From: Euborellia annulipes
Taxonomy: Eukaryota > Arthropoda > Insecta > Dermaptera > Anisolabididae
Reading direction: 5' to 3'
Length of the DNA stretch: 64,000 nucleotides
Assembly: GCA_023213315.1 (NCBI GenBank)
Contig: JAKCPI010006311.1
Span: 1 to 64,000 of the forward strand
This document shows positions 33,857 to 46,600 of this stretch, one piece after another (position 1 is the first letter of the stretch; each line of letters begins with the position of its first letter). The translations under genes and the position numbers were made by a program. The notes below the pieces were generated by a model. It worked only from the letters and a program-made list of their open reading frames with translations, was not told the DNA's origin and did no database searches.

Positions 33857-34630
33857 TCTAAAAAACAAAAACAAAAGTAAATTACACAAAATGATATTAA
33901 AAAGTCTCTCCGTGGAAATTTTCAATCATTTCAATATAAAGATTTATTTTATTAAATTTATTTTAAAATAAAGTTCGCTTTCTACTAAAAGATTTTCAAA
34001 TACATACATACTTTTGAAATATAATGAAGGATTAATAGAAGTAGATATTATAAAGAACGTTGTTTTTTCTATAAAATTATATTATTTTTGCAAATGATTC
34101 ACCTTTTGAATCTTTTTTTTTAAATAAATGAAAATTATCTTATTGCAAAACTTTGCATCATATTTCAATTGGTCCGAACCCGGAAACCCGGAATGGCCGG
34201 AATGACTTTTTAGGGAATTTTAGGGAATTTTTTTATTCTATTAAAGATAATATATTAATAATAAGAAAAATAATATAATTTAATTTCATATGTTTATTTA
34301 AAATATCTAATTAATCAAACTTTATTTTAAAATTTTAATTTGAAATTTTTTTTTCAGTTGGCAACAAAACAAGAATGAAAATATCAACAATAATGGACAT
34401 GGACATGAAAATTAATTTTTAATTTGTCAAATCCTCATCAAATTATTTATTTTCTTAATATAATGAAATTGCGCTTAAAATAATATTTATTTCCTCAACA
34501 AATGAATTATATTATATTTATAAATAATTTAAGTTGATAATGAAAATTAATAACTTATAAAACATATGAACTTAAGAATTTGAAAAGAAACGAAGCATAT
34601 TATTATTTAAACATTTATTTACCATAAATT
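33857..34630. promoter_or_regulatory. Shared LRRC47/INTS4 intergenic region, probable bidirectional promoter
   Basis: These 774 bp separate the LRRC47 and INTS4 start codons, which face away from each other. The DNA is AT-rich, with only a small GC-rich patch near 34170-34200 (a degenerate tandem of CCCGGAA-like units) and no recognised transposon, unlike almost every other stretch of this size here. Both transcription starts and at least one noncoding LRRC47 exon should lie here. I see no clear TATA box or initiator. The bidirectional role is inferred from gene arrangement. Confidence 0.6.
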
Positions 34631-37600
34631 ATGGCTGCATTATTAAAAAAGAGAGCCCTTGCTAAATTATATACTCAAACAGATTCGTTAACAGTAAGTG
34701 AAACTATGTTATGACAATTTGAGGTTATCTTTAATTTGTTTGTTTTTGCACAGAATTGCTATTTTTACTTTACTATAGCCCTAAATGGTTGCCTATTTTT
34801 TGTAAATTATATTCTTGAATTTTTCCAAAATTGAAATTTCATTGAGGAAATTTTAGTCTGTCTGGGTTTGTATATATATATAAATGCATGAGAGTTGACC
34901 CAAAAAAATAATTTATTTATAAACTTTTCTCCTTCTCTTCCATTATTAATAAAATTGTCTGGAAATTTTCCAAAATATATTTTACAATAGAATTAACAAT
35001 TTTATTTGATTTTAGGATGGTCCTTTAACAAAAAAACTTTCATTATTGAAGAAACCGCAATCGTCTTCAACAGCAACTTTTTTGATTCTTTTAGAAAATT
35101 GCAAAGGAAGTAACGATGCTCTTCAAATTCTGATTAAAGTTTCAGAATCCTTGAATTTTCAGGTATATATATAAAAAAAAAATTTCAAATCTTATTCTAT
35201 AACACTTATTATTGCAAATTATTTTAAATAGGAAGAAGATATTCCCAATGCAATTGCTAGACTATCAAAACATTTTCATACAGAAACTGATTCAGTTGTT
35301 CGAGCAAAAATTTTATCACTTTTAGGAGATATTGGACAAGAACAGGGAGCAGATACTCTGGTAATGTTTTTTGTTTTTTATATTAATATTTAATTCTATA
35401 ACTACCAAATTGTATGAAAGGAAGAGTTTCGGGCAATGTAATTACACAGAGCTGGAAAGACGGAGTGCCAGGGAGTAGGAACTAAACTTCGCATAATCAC
35501 TAAAGCGATAGGCATAAAATTTCTGCTGGCTTCAGGTCCTAACTAACGATCAAGTTATTTTTTGACTGAACTTTCCAGCCTGGCCTCCGTAGAATTTGGA
35601 CTTGACCCTTCGTATATTATTTAAAACAACTTGTAGGGACCCCGATCTAGTCTGTTTCGATTTTCCTTAGAAAAAAAAATTAAAACAACATAAGGAACTT
35701 TCGGCTTCGGTTCAGTTTGCTTATCCTAAACAATTTATTAATTTTAAACTGGTAACCGTTGGCTCTAGTTGAAACATTATGCTTTAATAGGAGAATTAAA
35801 TTCAAGTACACAAGGTTTTTTTGTTTCAATGATATATTTATTTAATATTAAATACCTTGTGTACTTGAATTTAATTCTCCTATCTCAGTGGCTCCCAACC
35901 TTTTTTGATGTGCGGCCCACTTTTTTCGTAAAAAAAACTCTGAGACCCAGTGTATATATATAATTTTATATAAATATATATAATTTTTATCTTTTCTTAG
36001 AAGTCCGCGGCCCAGTTCCAATAAGCCCGCGGCCCACGGGTTGGGAACCGCTGTCCTATCTAAACAATTTAGTTCAAAAAGATTTATTGGAAAAAAAATT
36101 TGCGCTTCCTGGGACTACGAATTTTTTATTTTTACAGCTTCGATCTTATTGGATTAGAACGGAACCTGCCAAGACACAAAAAAAACATGCGGGTTGGAGT
36201 TTTACCACTTTGTTTTTTCTTATTTTTCTTTTTCATTAATATAAACCGTAATATAATAATAATAAAAAATTATTTTCGAAAAGAAGAAATTCGATGACTA
36301 ACTTGTGATAACACTGTGTAACACGATTTTTGTTTCTGGCTTGGTGAGTGCTATTTTCTAGTTGTTGTGTACAAACATAAAAAATTAAACAAACCGCTGT
36401 GTCGATCATAAAACCAAAGTTTGGAGGGAATAGTTAACAATTACCTCACTTTTCATCTATAATCTATTAGAAAATAATACTCACAATCCAGAAACAAACA
36501 AAAAATTAAAATTTGTTACATAGTGTAATTAAAGACCGGACAAAAAAGGACAAAAATATGGAAAAAAAAGTGCTTAAAAAAAGCATAAAAATCTTCAATA
36601 AAAAGTTGTTCTATAAGCATAAAATTAAAAAAAAAAAAAAGCATCTCATAAGCAACTTGGGGGGGGGGGGTGTCGGAGGTCTGGGGTTACTCTACTTCGG
36701 CCCTGTCCCATTGTCCTAGAGACGAACAATCTTCAGCCCATCTCTCCTTCTCACCATCACACTAACAACCCCTTTCACATCATCTCTCATCTTGTTAAAT
36801 ATTATTGTTATTAAAATCCAAACTCAATTGAAATCCCTACTTCCATTTTCCCGTGGCTTGCAAGTGTCCCCTCTACTCACTACAAAAGTGCCCTCAACAA
36901 TCCATTTTGGGCACTACAATATAATAATATAATTTTTCTTGTTTCAGAGTATAATAGATGAAGTGTTGATGCTTATAAAAAACGAATCCTCCCACAAAGT
37001 AATATCTCAGGCTATCTATGCCCTTTCACGACTTGGTCAACATATTACTAGTAATACTTTAATTCATCAAAAACTTGTGGATGTTGCCAAAGAGGTATCT
37101 TCAATAATTGACTATTTCAATTTTTTTTTTTTTTTTTTAATATAATAAAAATGTTTTTTTTTTTTGTTTAAGAAATTAAAAGACACCGACATAAAAGTAA
37201 AAATCAAATGTTTAAGTTTGATATCTGAATTAACGCCTGTGAAAACACAAGATATTCACATTCCAGTAATTCGACTTGTGGCTGCTTATTGCCATAGTGA
37301 AGATCCTCGAGTTCGCGATGCTTCATTCAGCGCTCTGGTAAAGAACCTTTCGGTTCTTATTAGCTGCTCTTCTCCTTATATTTGTTCATAATATAAGCTA
37401 ATTGAAAATCATCTTCTATGAATAATCAGAGAAAATATTGGAGATGAATTTCAGATACACTGCGCGTCAAAAATAACGTTATTCTTTGTTCCTTCTTAAA
37501 AAGACATGTTTTAATCTACCTTAATGATAGTCTTAATATAAGAAACATTTAATATGAAATATCTTATACATTTCTAAGTAAATTCAAAACAAATCCATAT

Positions 37601-40600
37601 CATTTTAATAAATAATTACAATTTAGATAAAACAAAGACAAAAATGCCGAAATGTCTTTATTAACGTCAAATTTGCCCTCGGACTTGGTGTAGTTGGTAG
37701 CGCGCCTGGCTTGTATGCCAAGGGTCGAGGGTTCGGATCCCAGGCAGTCCGATGATTTTATTTAAGCCATTTGGATACCAAATGGCTTAAATAAAAAATA
37801 CCTGGACCCCAATATATATATATTCATAATAACGGTTATCGTATAAAGCAGTGATTGCCGCGTGAGGTGCCGCGAGAATGCCTAAGGGGTGCCGCGAGAT
37901 ATTTAGAAAATAAAAATAAAAATAAAGAGGTGGAAAAAACAAAGGAAAGATTTTTGGCAGGACAGGAAATATTTCTTGCCAGGGCGGCAAAAATTTCGTT
38001 TCGGGTCCCTAAAAAAAGGTAAAATGATTTTCACGTGAGGGGAAAAATTTTCCGGAGAGCAGAAAAAATTTCATTTTGCTAGGGGGAAAAAAAGGAAGCG
38101 TGCCCCTAGAGTGTAATGTTATTTCCAAAGCACCTTTGGGGTGCCGTGGACTTCAAAAGGTTGGGAAACACTGGTATAAAGGCTTATATGGCCTGAGTTG
38201 TCGAAAATACTGTGTGTATGTGTGTGTGAATGGGAAAAAGTGTGCTGTTTAAAAAAAAAAAAACGCCAAATTTCTAAAATTTTAAAATAATCTTTCCATA
38301 AAAACAAAACTTTTAATTAATAATATTCAACAAAACATATTGAGATTATGTTGATTAGTCCCTCAAATTGAAAATCGACATATTTTTCTTTATTTTATTT
38401 ACATTGTATTAAATTGATTAAAATGATTTGTATTTGTTCTAAAATTTAAGATATGTCATATTAAATCTTTCTTAAATTAAGAGTATCATTAAGGTAGATT
38501 AGAACAGGAAGAAACAAAATATTCTACTATTTTTGACGCGCAGTGTATTAATAATTTAGTTTTAATCATTTTTATATATTAATAAAAATAATAAAAAGTC
38601 TAATTTACTTCACATCTTCCCCCATAAAATATTATAAAAATTTATTTTCTGAAACAGACTCAAAATATTTTTCCTTTTAATATTTACAGGAACGTTTTCA
38701 TCAGCGTGGAATTGTTTTGCCAATTTCTGTTTATTACCAAGCGTGTAAAGGACTTGAAGATGATTATGAAATTGTACGATTACCATCGTTAAGAATTATA
38801 TGCGTATTTGGACAAACACAGCCTGAAATGTAAGCAAATTACACAGCAACACTGCTTCTGAGGCATGGGATTTATTAAACAATTTTAGAACCAGAGTCAA
38901 TCCAAACAGTGGCGTCCCAGGATTTTGTCAAGGGGGGGGCCCAGATTTTTTTTTTTTTGTTTTTTTTTGTTATTCATTTAAGCTCTTTTTCGGCTATTTA
39001 GACCTATTCTATATATATATATTTATTTCACCTGGATTGGTAGCCAATGGCCTAAAATTTATGATAGAGGGAAGGTGAAGAATAGGATAGCGCAAAAAAA
39101 ATTTTTTTTTTCAATCTCGTATGACAATATTTTAGTATATCATGTTTTAAGAGACCTCTCTAAAGATGAGCTCAAAAAAATTTTTAAGAGTCGATCAAAA
39201 ATTACCAAATTCGTCAAAAATCGATTTTTTTTTTTCTTTTTTTTAATTTTTTTTCTCGTTATGGTCGAATTTTATAGTCGAAAAAAAATAAGTTTCTCAA
39301 ATTTTCAACTTAAAATATTAATTTTTAAAGGTCCCTCAAATTTTTTTTTAGCTCGTCATAAAGGCGACATCCTAATTTTTTTGTAGTCAAATTAAAGCCA
39401 AATAATATCATAATATTCATTAAAAACTGTCTGGGATCCGAACCCGCGACCCTTGGAATACAAGGCTAACACCTAGGGGGTACGGAAAAATTTTTGAAAA
39501 TTAGGCATTGAAATTTGCGTTTTTAGCTATCCTGAGACGTGAAAAATTTATAATTTTTTTGTTTAGTTTTAAAATTTTAAATAAAACTTTTGAATTTTTG
39601 TTGTCCAATGGGGGGGGGGGGCCCGGGCCCCTCTGGGCCCCCCCCCTGGGACCGCTAGTGAATCCAAACAAAATAATTTATAGCCTGAGTTCTTCGTTAT
39701 CTAAATTGACTTCATAAGTTTATGCCGCAGAAAAAAAAAACAATTTTTTTGTTCCCCTGCCCGTTATTATATTATAAATAAAATCCCTTGTTTTTTTTTT
39801 CTAGACTTGTTTATTTGAATACTACAAAACGGAACTCGTCGGCTCCATTTGGTTATAGTAGTTTAACCCCGTCATCGGGCTCGAATAGTCCCTCGCAATC
39901 GAACGGGAACACGCCACAAGAGATTCGTTTAGTTGATGATGCTTTTCGGCGAATTTGTTTGGCCATCATGGATCTTTCTCGGCATGTTCGCACTTGTGCT
40001 GCAACGCTTCTTGGCCTTTTGAAGAATGTCGGTCCTGGCTTCCTAATGCAAACGTTGGATAAAAAAATGCTTAATAGCATGAAGGTATTGAAATCTGATT
40101 ACGCATTTCAAGTAGGGCTTCGTCCTTCCCATTTTTACTTTCTCTTACCTATGTATATATGTAATCTATATATATATTAGCGGGGTGTCCGTCTGTCACG
40201 CTCTGTTTGACCAACTTCCTCTTAGAATTTTGAAACTAAATTTTGCAGTCTTATAGAGGACGTCTTGGAGAGTCCAGGATTGCATTTATGTATTCTATGA
40301 ATATAAACAAATCCTCGAACAGGCACTGAATTGGAATACGTAGCAATAATAATTTTCTCGGGCTTGGCGTAGTTGGTAGCGCGCCTGCCTTGTAAGGGTC
40401 GGGGTTTCGGATCCCAGGAAATCCGATGATTTTATTTAGTTGGTATATACTCCTTGCACTCAAATTGTAGATTTCTATCAACTTTTGAAGTAAATACTTC
40501 ACCTGGAAGTAGTACTTTACCTAAAAAGTTTTTTCAAAAATTTTGAAATTTTCAATTTTTTTTGTCATATTATACTATTTTAAATTTTTTTTTTTTCACT

Positions 40601-43600
40601 TCCGTGAAAATCAAATAAAAATTTTTTAGTACGAAATTTTTTGCCGTCCTACGGAAAATTTTTTACTCTTCCGTTTTCATCATTTGACTTTTTTTTTCCC
40701 CTAAATATCTCGCGCCACCCCTTAGGCATTCTCGCGGCACACCGGTTGGGAACCACTGGCCTATAAGGTAACTCGGTGAAGACGCAATCGGGGGAAGACG
40801 CAAGTTTGTCGATAGTACTTTTATGCGTCGATATATATAAGGAAATACTAGGCAACTTGTTTGAAGAGTCTGGTCCGATATTCGGTGTGGCTTGTGAATC
40901 TATCTGAATTAATCATCTTTATTGGGCGTTTTTGTTGGATCTCGTGAAAATTTAACGTGACGAGTTCAACTTTATAATATTCAGTTCCTAATATTTAAGG
41001 TTTATAAATGTACTCGTTATTTTAAATAATATATTAGGAATATAAGTGAGTTATGCATTATGTTATACATATGATGCTAGTTGAAGCAATAAGGAGATAA
41101 GTGTTGAGTAAAAACTCTGCAGAGCACGGAAAGAAAAAACACAACTAGTTTAGGCACGCAGAAACGTATTTTATTTGTTTTAAAAATTAAAGAGAGCAAC
41201 ATAAACAAATATTAATAACGATATTATTTACATTTTTAAAACCCATTATTAAACATGCATTGTTGGGTAATATAAATTAAATTTGTTACAATAACATGCA
41301 CACAGGCATACCACCACAACACCCCACAACATGCATACCACCACAACAATAAGCGTGGGGGGCATCTTCCCTTTATACTTGGGGGAAGACGCCACCCAGT
41401 TCAGAAACAAATGGGATGAACTTCAAAATTGTGTTTTATTTTATTTTATAACACTAAATTTATATTATCGTATAAAGTATAAATGCAATTAATAAATATT
41501 ATTATAATTAAAATATATGCAATTAATGATGAAAATAATAGAAATGACAAAATAAAAACTTGTGTATATGGGGAAGATGCCACCTGACCTGAGTGTCGAA
41601 ATGCGCATTAAGTGTATTAATATATTGAAACATATAACCTAGTGTATAATTTATATATTTAATTTTAATTTATAATTGGATCTTTTTAAAATAAATGCCC
41701 GAATAATTTAGCCTTTATAATTTTTTTTTTTTCTAGCTTGGCAAACGAAATAATAATGATCAAATATGGTCAACGCCGAATCTTTGGAAACGCCAACGGA
41801 CGTCGTCAGGTAATAACAATAACTTTACATCATCATCGACATTCAACGAGCCGGCGAATGACTCCCTGGCTGGCGGCGGATTCGATGATTCGAGCCGTAA
41901 TTTTGATGACCGTTACGGGGGCACTGCTGGTGGCGATGCTCCCTTAGGGGACGAATCCGTTTCGTTAATCAGCTCGGTTGCTTGTGGCGCACTTATTCAT
42001 GCTCTAGAGGTAATTTTTTTTTCTATTTTTCTTCAACCAAAAAACGCTTTCAAAATGTAATTTTTGAGTTTTTATTGAAGCTTTCGGCCAAAAACAAAAC
42101 GGAAGTTTGTGGCCTGTGTGTTATTTATATTTTAAACAGTCTTTTTAATCTGATACTGTTCCCCCAAAGGATGAATACATGGAAGTACGAACGGCGGCAA
42201 TTGACACGCTAACCAAACTAGCGACAAACAATGAAGGATTTGCGAGGGCGGCTCTTGATTTCCTCGTTGATATGTTCAATGATGAGATTGACACGGTAAG
42301 GAAAAGAGCTGTGGACAGCCTGGCAGCCATCGGGCATAACATCACCCTCGGGGAGGAACAAATCGAGACCATCCTTGGAGCTATCAAAGTAAATCGGAAG
42401 GAAATCTTTTCAAATTAAATTTAATGTCATATTCTAATAAATAATTTCTTTTCTTTTTTTTTTAGGATTGTTCTTATTTTTTCCGCGAAAGTCTTCATAA
42501 AGTTTTAGCAACATGCAAATTAGCAAATACTAAATGCCTTCAAAGTTGTATTGAAAGTATTTTGGATAATTTAAAAAGATATCCAACTGTAAGTAATCCA
42601 CTTTCTCTCTCTCTTATTATTATTATTTGATTTGAGTTTATTTATTTATTTTAAAGGATAAACGATGTACTTGGCGCTGTTTACAAAGACTTGGTCAACA
42701 ACATCCGCAACTCACGCTACCACTTGTGACGCAATTACTAGAAACACATCCATATATTGACACTCCAGAAGCACATATTGATGATCCACAATGTATCCTT
42801 TGAAATTTAAATATTTTAAGACTCTATTGGGGCGCTACATTAGGAAAAATTCTATTAGATTGATTTATCCGCCGTTTATTGGCTGGGTGCGAAATACCGT
42901 CTTTTTCCGAAAATAAGACACTGTCTTACTTTCTTTTTTGGTACAAAATACGCGCTAGGGCTTATTTTCGGGGGAGGGCAAAAATAAAAGTATATTTATA
43001 TATTTTTATTTAATATTTATTTTACACAGAATACAGAAATTTAAATTTATTCAATTACAGTCATGTCCTCTTCTTCTGGAACATCGTCATAAATAAAATT
43101 CTGAATTATATTCTGATTTTCTTTCAAATCCATTTCCTGTTGAATCATTGGTCCGAATCTCTCATGTCTTGCGAATTTCTCTGAAATACGAGTATTAGGA
43201 AAGCTCACATTATTTTATTTTATTTAATATTTTAACTAGGGCTTATTTTCGGCGGATGTCTTATTTTACAAAAAGTTCCGAAAATCACCATAGGGCTTAT
43301 TTTCGGAAAAAGACGGTAGGTGGTGGGGGAACCACGAATCGCTCGCAGCGCCCGCCGTGGCCAAACAAGGAACTTTCGGAGGCCCAACTGTCACTAATTA
43401 CTATTGAAAGTTACGTAGTATTACGCATTAGAAGACTTCCCGCCCCAAGAAAAATTGAATCAAGATGGGGACTTCCAGGCCCCCCGGAAGATGGCTGGTC
43501 CCGTACCCCCCCCCCCTCCCCCAGCTAAATTCCCTAGTTACGTCTATGTTTATAGGCATGTGAACATTTGAGGAGCTAGGAAGACGATAAACGGTCTCAG

Positions 43601-46600
43601 ATTTTTCCATAGCATTCTCCATGGGCGGGACTTTTATTAATATTAGAGTTCCTAGCCCCAATCTGAGATCGTATGTTCCCTTTGAGGTGGGAGCTCTCGC
43701 AGGAATGGCACATGGAGTTGAAATCAGATCAGAATTGCCGTTTCCTTGATCCACTTTTTGAAACTTCTCAGACATCTACAAATTTAATTGAGCAAATTAT
43801 GTTTTATTTGACGAAACTACTCCGTTGCTATGAGAGAGGAAGAGGAGCAAAAAAATATTTATTTTTTATTTTTATTTATTCATTTAAGGGGGGGGGGGGG
43901 GGGGTCAAGATCATTCTTTAACTCTTACTATATGTAGCACTAAGGGAGAGAGGTTATGAAGAGTTTCCGGTGTCCATCTGTCTGCGGGGGGACGTAAATT
44001 ACGGCCTGAACTATAAAGTTCGTAGAAAAATAATAATTACATCAGCACTTTCGGTTTTTTTTAAAAATATTCCCTACCGCAATTTTTTCCATTTGTTTTC
44101 ATTTTAATTTTTTCTTAAATATGGAAAAATAACATCTTTTAACCTCTCATTTTTTTGGAAAGAGTTGTATATTTTGACGCGCCTTGAGTTACGTCATCAT
44201 CATAAACTTCTATCACGTGACTTTTTTTTTACGATTACAGGGTCATGTGATACATTGATTCATATCTATTTTTCATTTCAAATTTAAATATGTCTCATAA
44301 CCATCAGACACCAAATAAAATGTTTATTTACTATTAAAATGTTTAATGTCAAGAAAATCCACAGTGAGGGCGGCGGCCCTTTGTATAATTCTTTACCACT
44401 TTTTTTTTTTAATAATTAAGCCCGGATGTATTTTTATTTTTTCCTTAATTTATATGATCAGATGTTGGAATTTTAATTCTTCTTTTTAACGCCGCCGAAC
44501 ATTGTCCGACATTAATTCAGCATTTAACAGACCATTCGACATTCCGTCATTATGACTATCTTCGAGCCCTTATGCCTGGCCTTGTGCCCAATATCAATGT
44601 GAGTTTTATAATATTGATTATCCATCCGATTCTTTTTTTTTATTATTATTTATTTGTTAAATATTTTTAGTGGCCTGGACGAAGTCCTCGACTAGAAATG
44701 CAGCCAGTAGGCATGAATACCATTCCTGTCCTCGAGAGTATTTTATCACGACTCAACTCTGCCACTTCGACCACCAGGGATTTTCTTGTGTCCGAAGCTA
44801 TTAATAATATTGAGGTAATATTATTTTTCCTATATTCTTGCATTTAGCGACAAGAAAAAAAAAGTTTTCATTTTTTTTTTAACAATGAAATTAGGGGGCT
44901 TTAATCTTGAAGCTTTTTGTTTTTATTCCGAATACTCGGGAAATCTTAATAAATGAATGCAATTTCAACCTCGTAGTCCTTTCCTTCCTGAGATATTTTG
45001 TTTCCATTGTCGCCGGTTGCCCAGGTGTTGGGTTGAATGATAAAAGGTGCAGTTTAAAAGAAGTACTTTTGTGAAAATTCAACTGGTTGTGGTCCAGTAT
45101 AACGACAAAAAGAGAGATGAAAGCCCCTTAGAGAGATGTCTTTTTATATCTTTTTACCAGGATCATCTCTCTGCTCCCGTGGGAACTCTCAGCCGTTTAT
45201 TTTAATAAAAGTCTTTTTTATTAGAGGAATTTTTAATCATAGACCACATTTTTGAATTAATTATTTATTAAAAATATAAATACTGTACAACATTTCGACT
45301 GCTTAGGGGCCATCCATTAATTACGTCACACCTAAAAGGGGGGGAGGGTATCACCAGAATGTGACATTATGTGACAAGGGGTAGGGGGGGGTGAAAAACC
45401 TTGTGACGTCACATTTCAAAATTCGAGATGCCCAAACGCAAAATTTATAGGTGAACAAAAAATTTTTTAATATTTACAAACGCAATCTATATTTTTTAAT
45501 AGTGGGTCCAAAGTCGATGGAGACAAGATGATTAATTTTTGTATTTTTAATTAGCATAATTAGGTGTCTCTTATTGATAAAATTGAAAAATGTGTGACGT
45601 CAATTCAGGGGGGGGGGGATTTTTAAACCTGTGACAAGGACGGGGGAGGGGTTAAAAAGTCTTGAAATTCGTGTGACGTAATTTATGGATCGCCCCTTAT
45701 TCTAGTGCACAATACTTGAGAACGGCTGCAGAATAAGCAGTCGAAACGTTGTACAGTATTTATATTTTTAATAAATAATTAATTCAAAAATGTGGTCTAT
45801 GATTAAAAATTTCCCTAACAATAATAATTCAAACTACAAAAGTCTTTTCCAAAGAGCGATATATTAATTTCTAAATATGAGTAGAATGGCAGTCAGAAAA
45901 GAAATCAGACAACAATTTCAATCAATCTTTATTCAATTTTATATTTTTCAATTGCCGACGTTTTGGACGCAAGTCGCGCCCTTCCTCAGGACCTATGATC
46001 ACTGAGACAAAAGTTTTTGAATTTAAATTTTTGTTAAACATTCATCATGCATATTTGTCTCATTGATCATAGGTCCTGAGGAAGGGCGCGACTTGCGTTC
46101 AAAACGTCAGCAATTGAAATATAAAATTGGATAAAGATTGATTTAAATTTTTGACTGATTTCTTTCCTGGCTGCCATCCTGCTCATATTTATCAATTATA
46201 TAGCCATCACCTCACTATTATATTACATTTCATTTCTGGTACCAGACAGGCCTCCAAGAGATAGCGAATTTTTTAAAATAATTACAATACTTCTTTATAT
46301 ATATAGAGCTTTCATTTCTTCATTATTATTACAAAGTTTAGTACCATCTTAAGGGGGTTCAGGAGGTAGATGTTACGCATGTTTTTCCCGTGAAGAGGGC
46401 ATTGTGTGTCTTAAGAGGGTTCAGGAGCGACGTCTAAACGTATAAAATAAACTAGATTATTATAAGGAATTTTTCAATGCGGTTTTTTTTAAATGAATAA
46501 ATCATAGGAGATTATTGGGACATCGAGCTATAATTTTTTAATGACTTATTAAAAATTATCGTAATTAATTTTTTTGTTATCAAGCAAATACAAAAAACAA

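Larger units (their letters stand above)
37458..38545. mobile_element. Tc1/mariner-type MITE, TA target, split by a SINE
   Basis: Flanked by TA (37456-37457, 38546-38547). Ends CACTGCGCGTCAAAAATA are perfect inverted repeats, and similarity between the arms extends for over 100 bp (AATCTACCTTAATGATA). The centre is interrupted by SINE A at 37675-38263. Lies in INTS4 intron 5. Confidence 0.8.

Noticed and set aside
39853..40080. 75-codon minus-strand frame
   Set aside because: Antisense of INTS4 exon 7.
43428..43775. 115-codon minus-strand frame in INTS4 intron 11
   Set aside because: Part of it is a MITE fragment with a G run; no recognisable protein.
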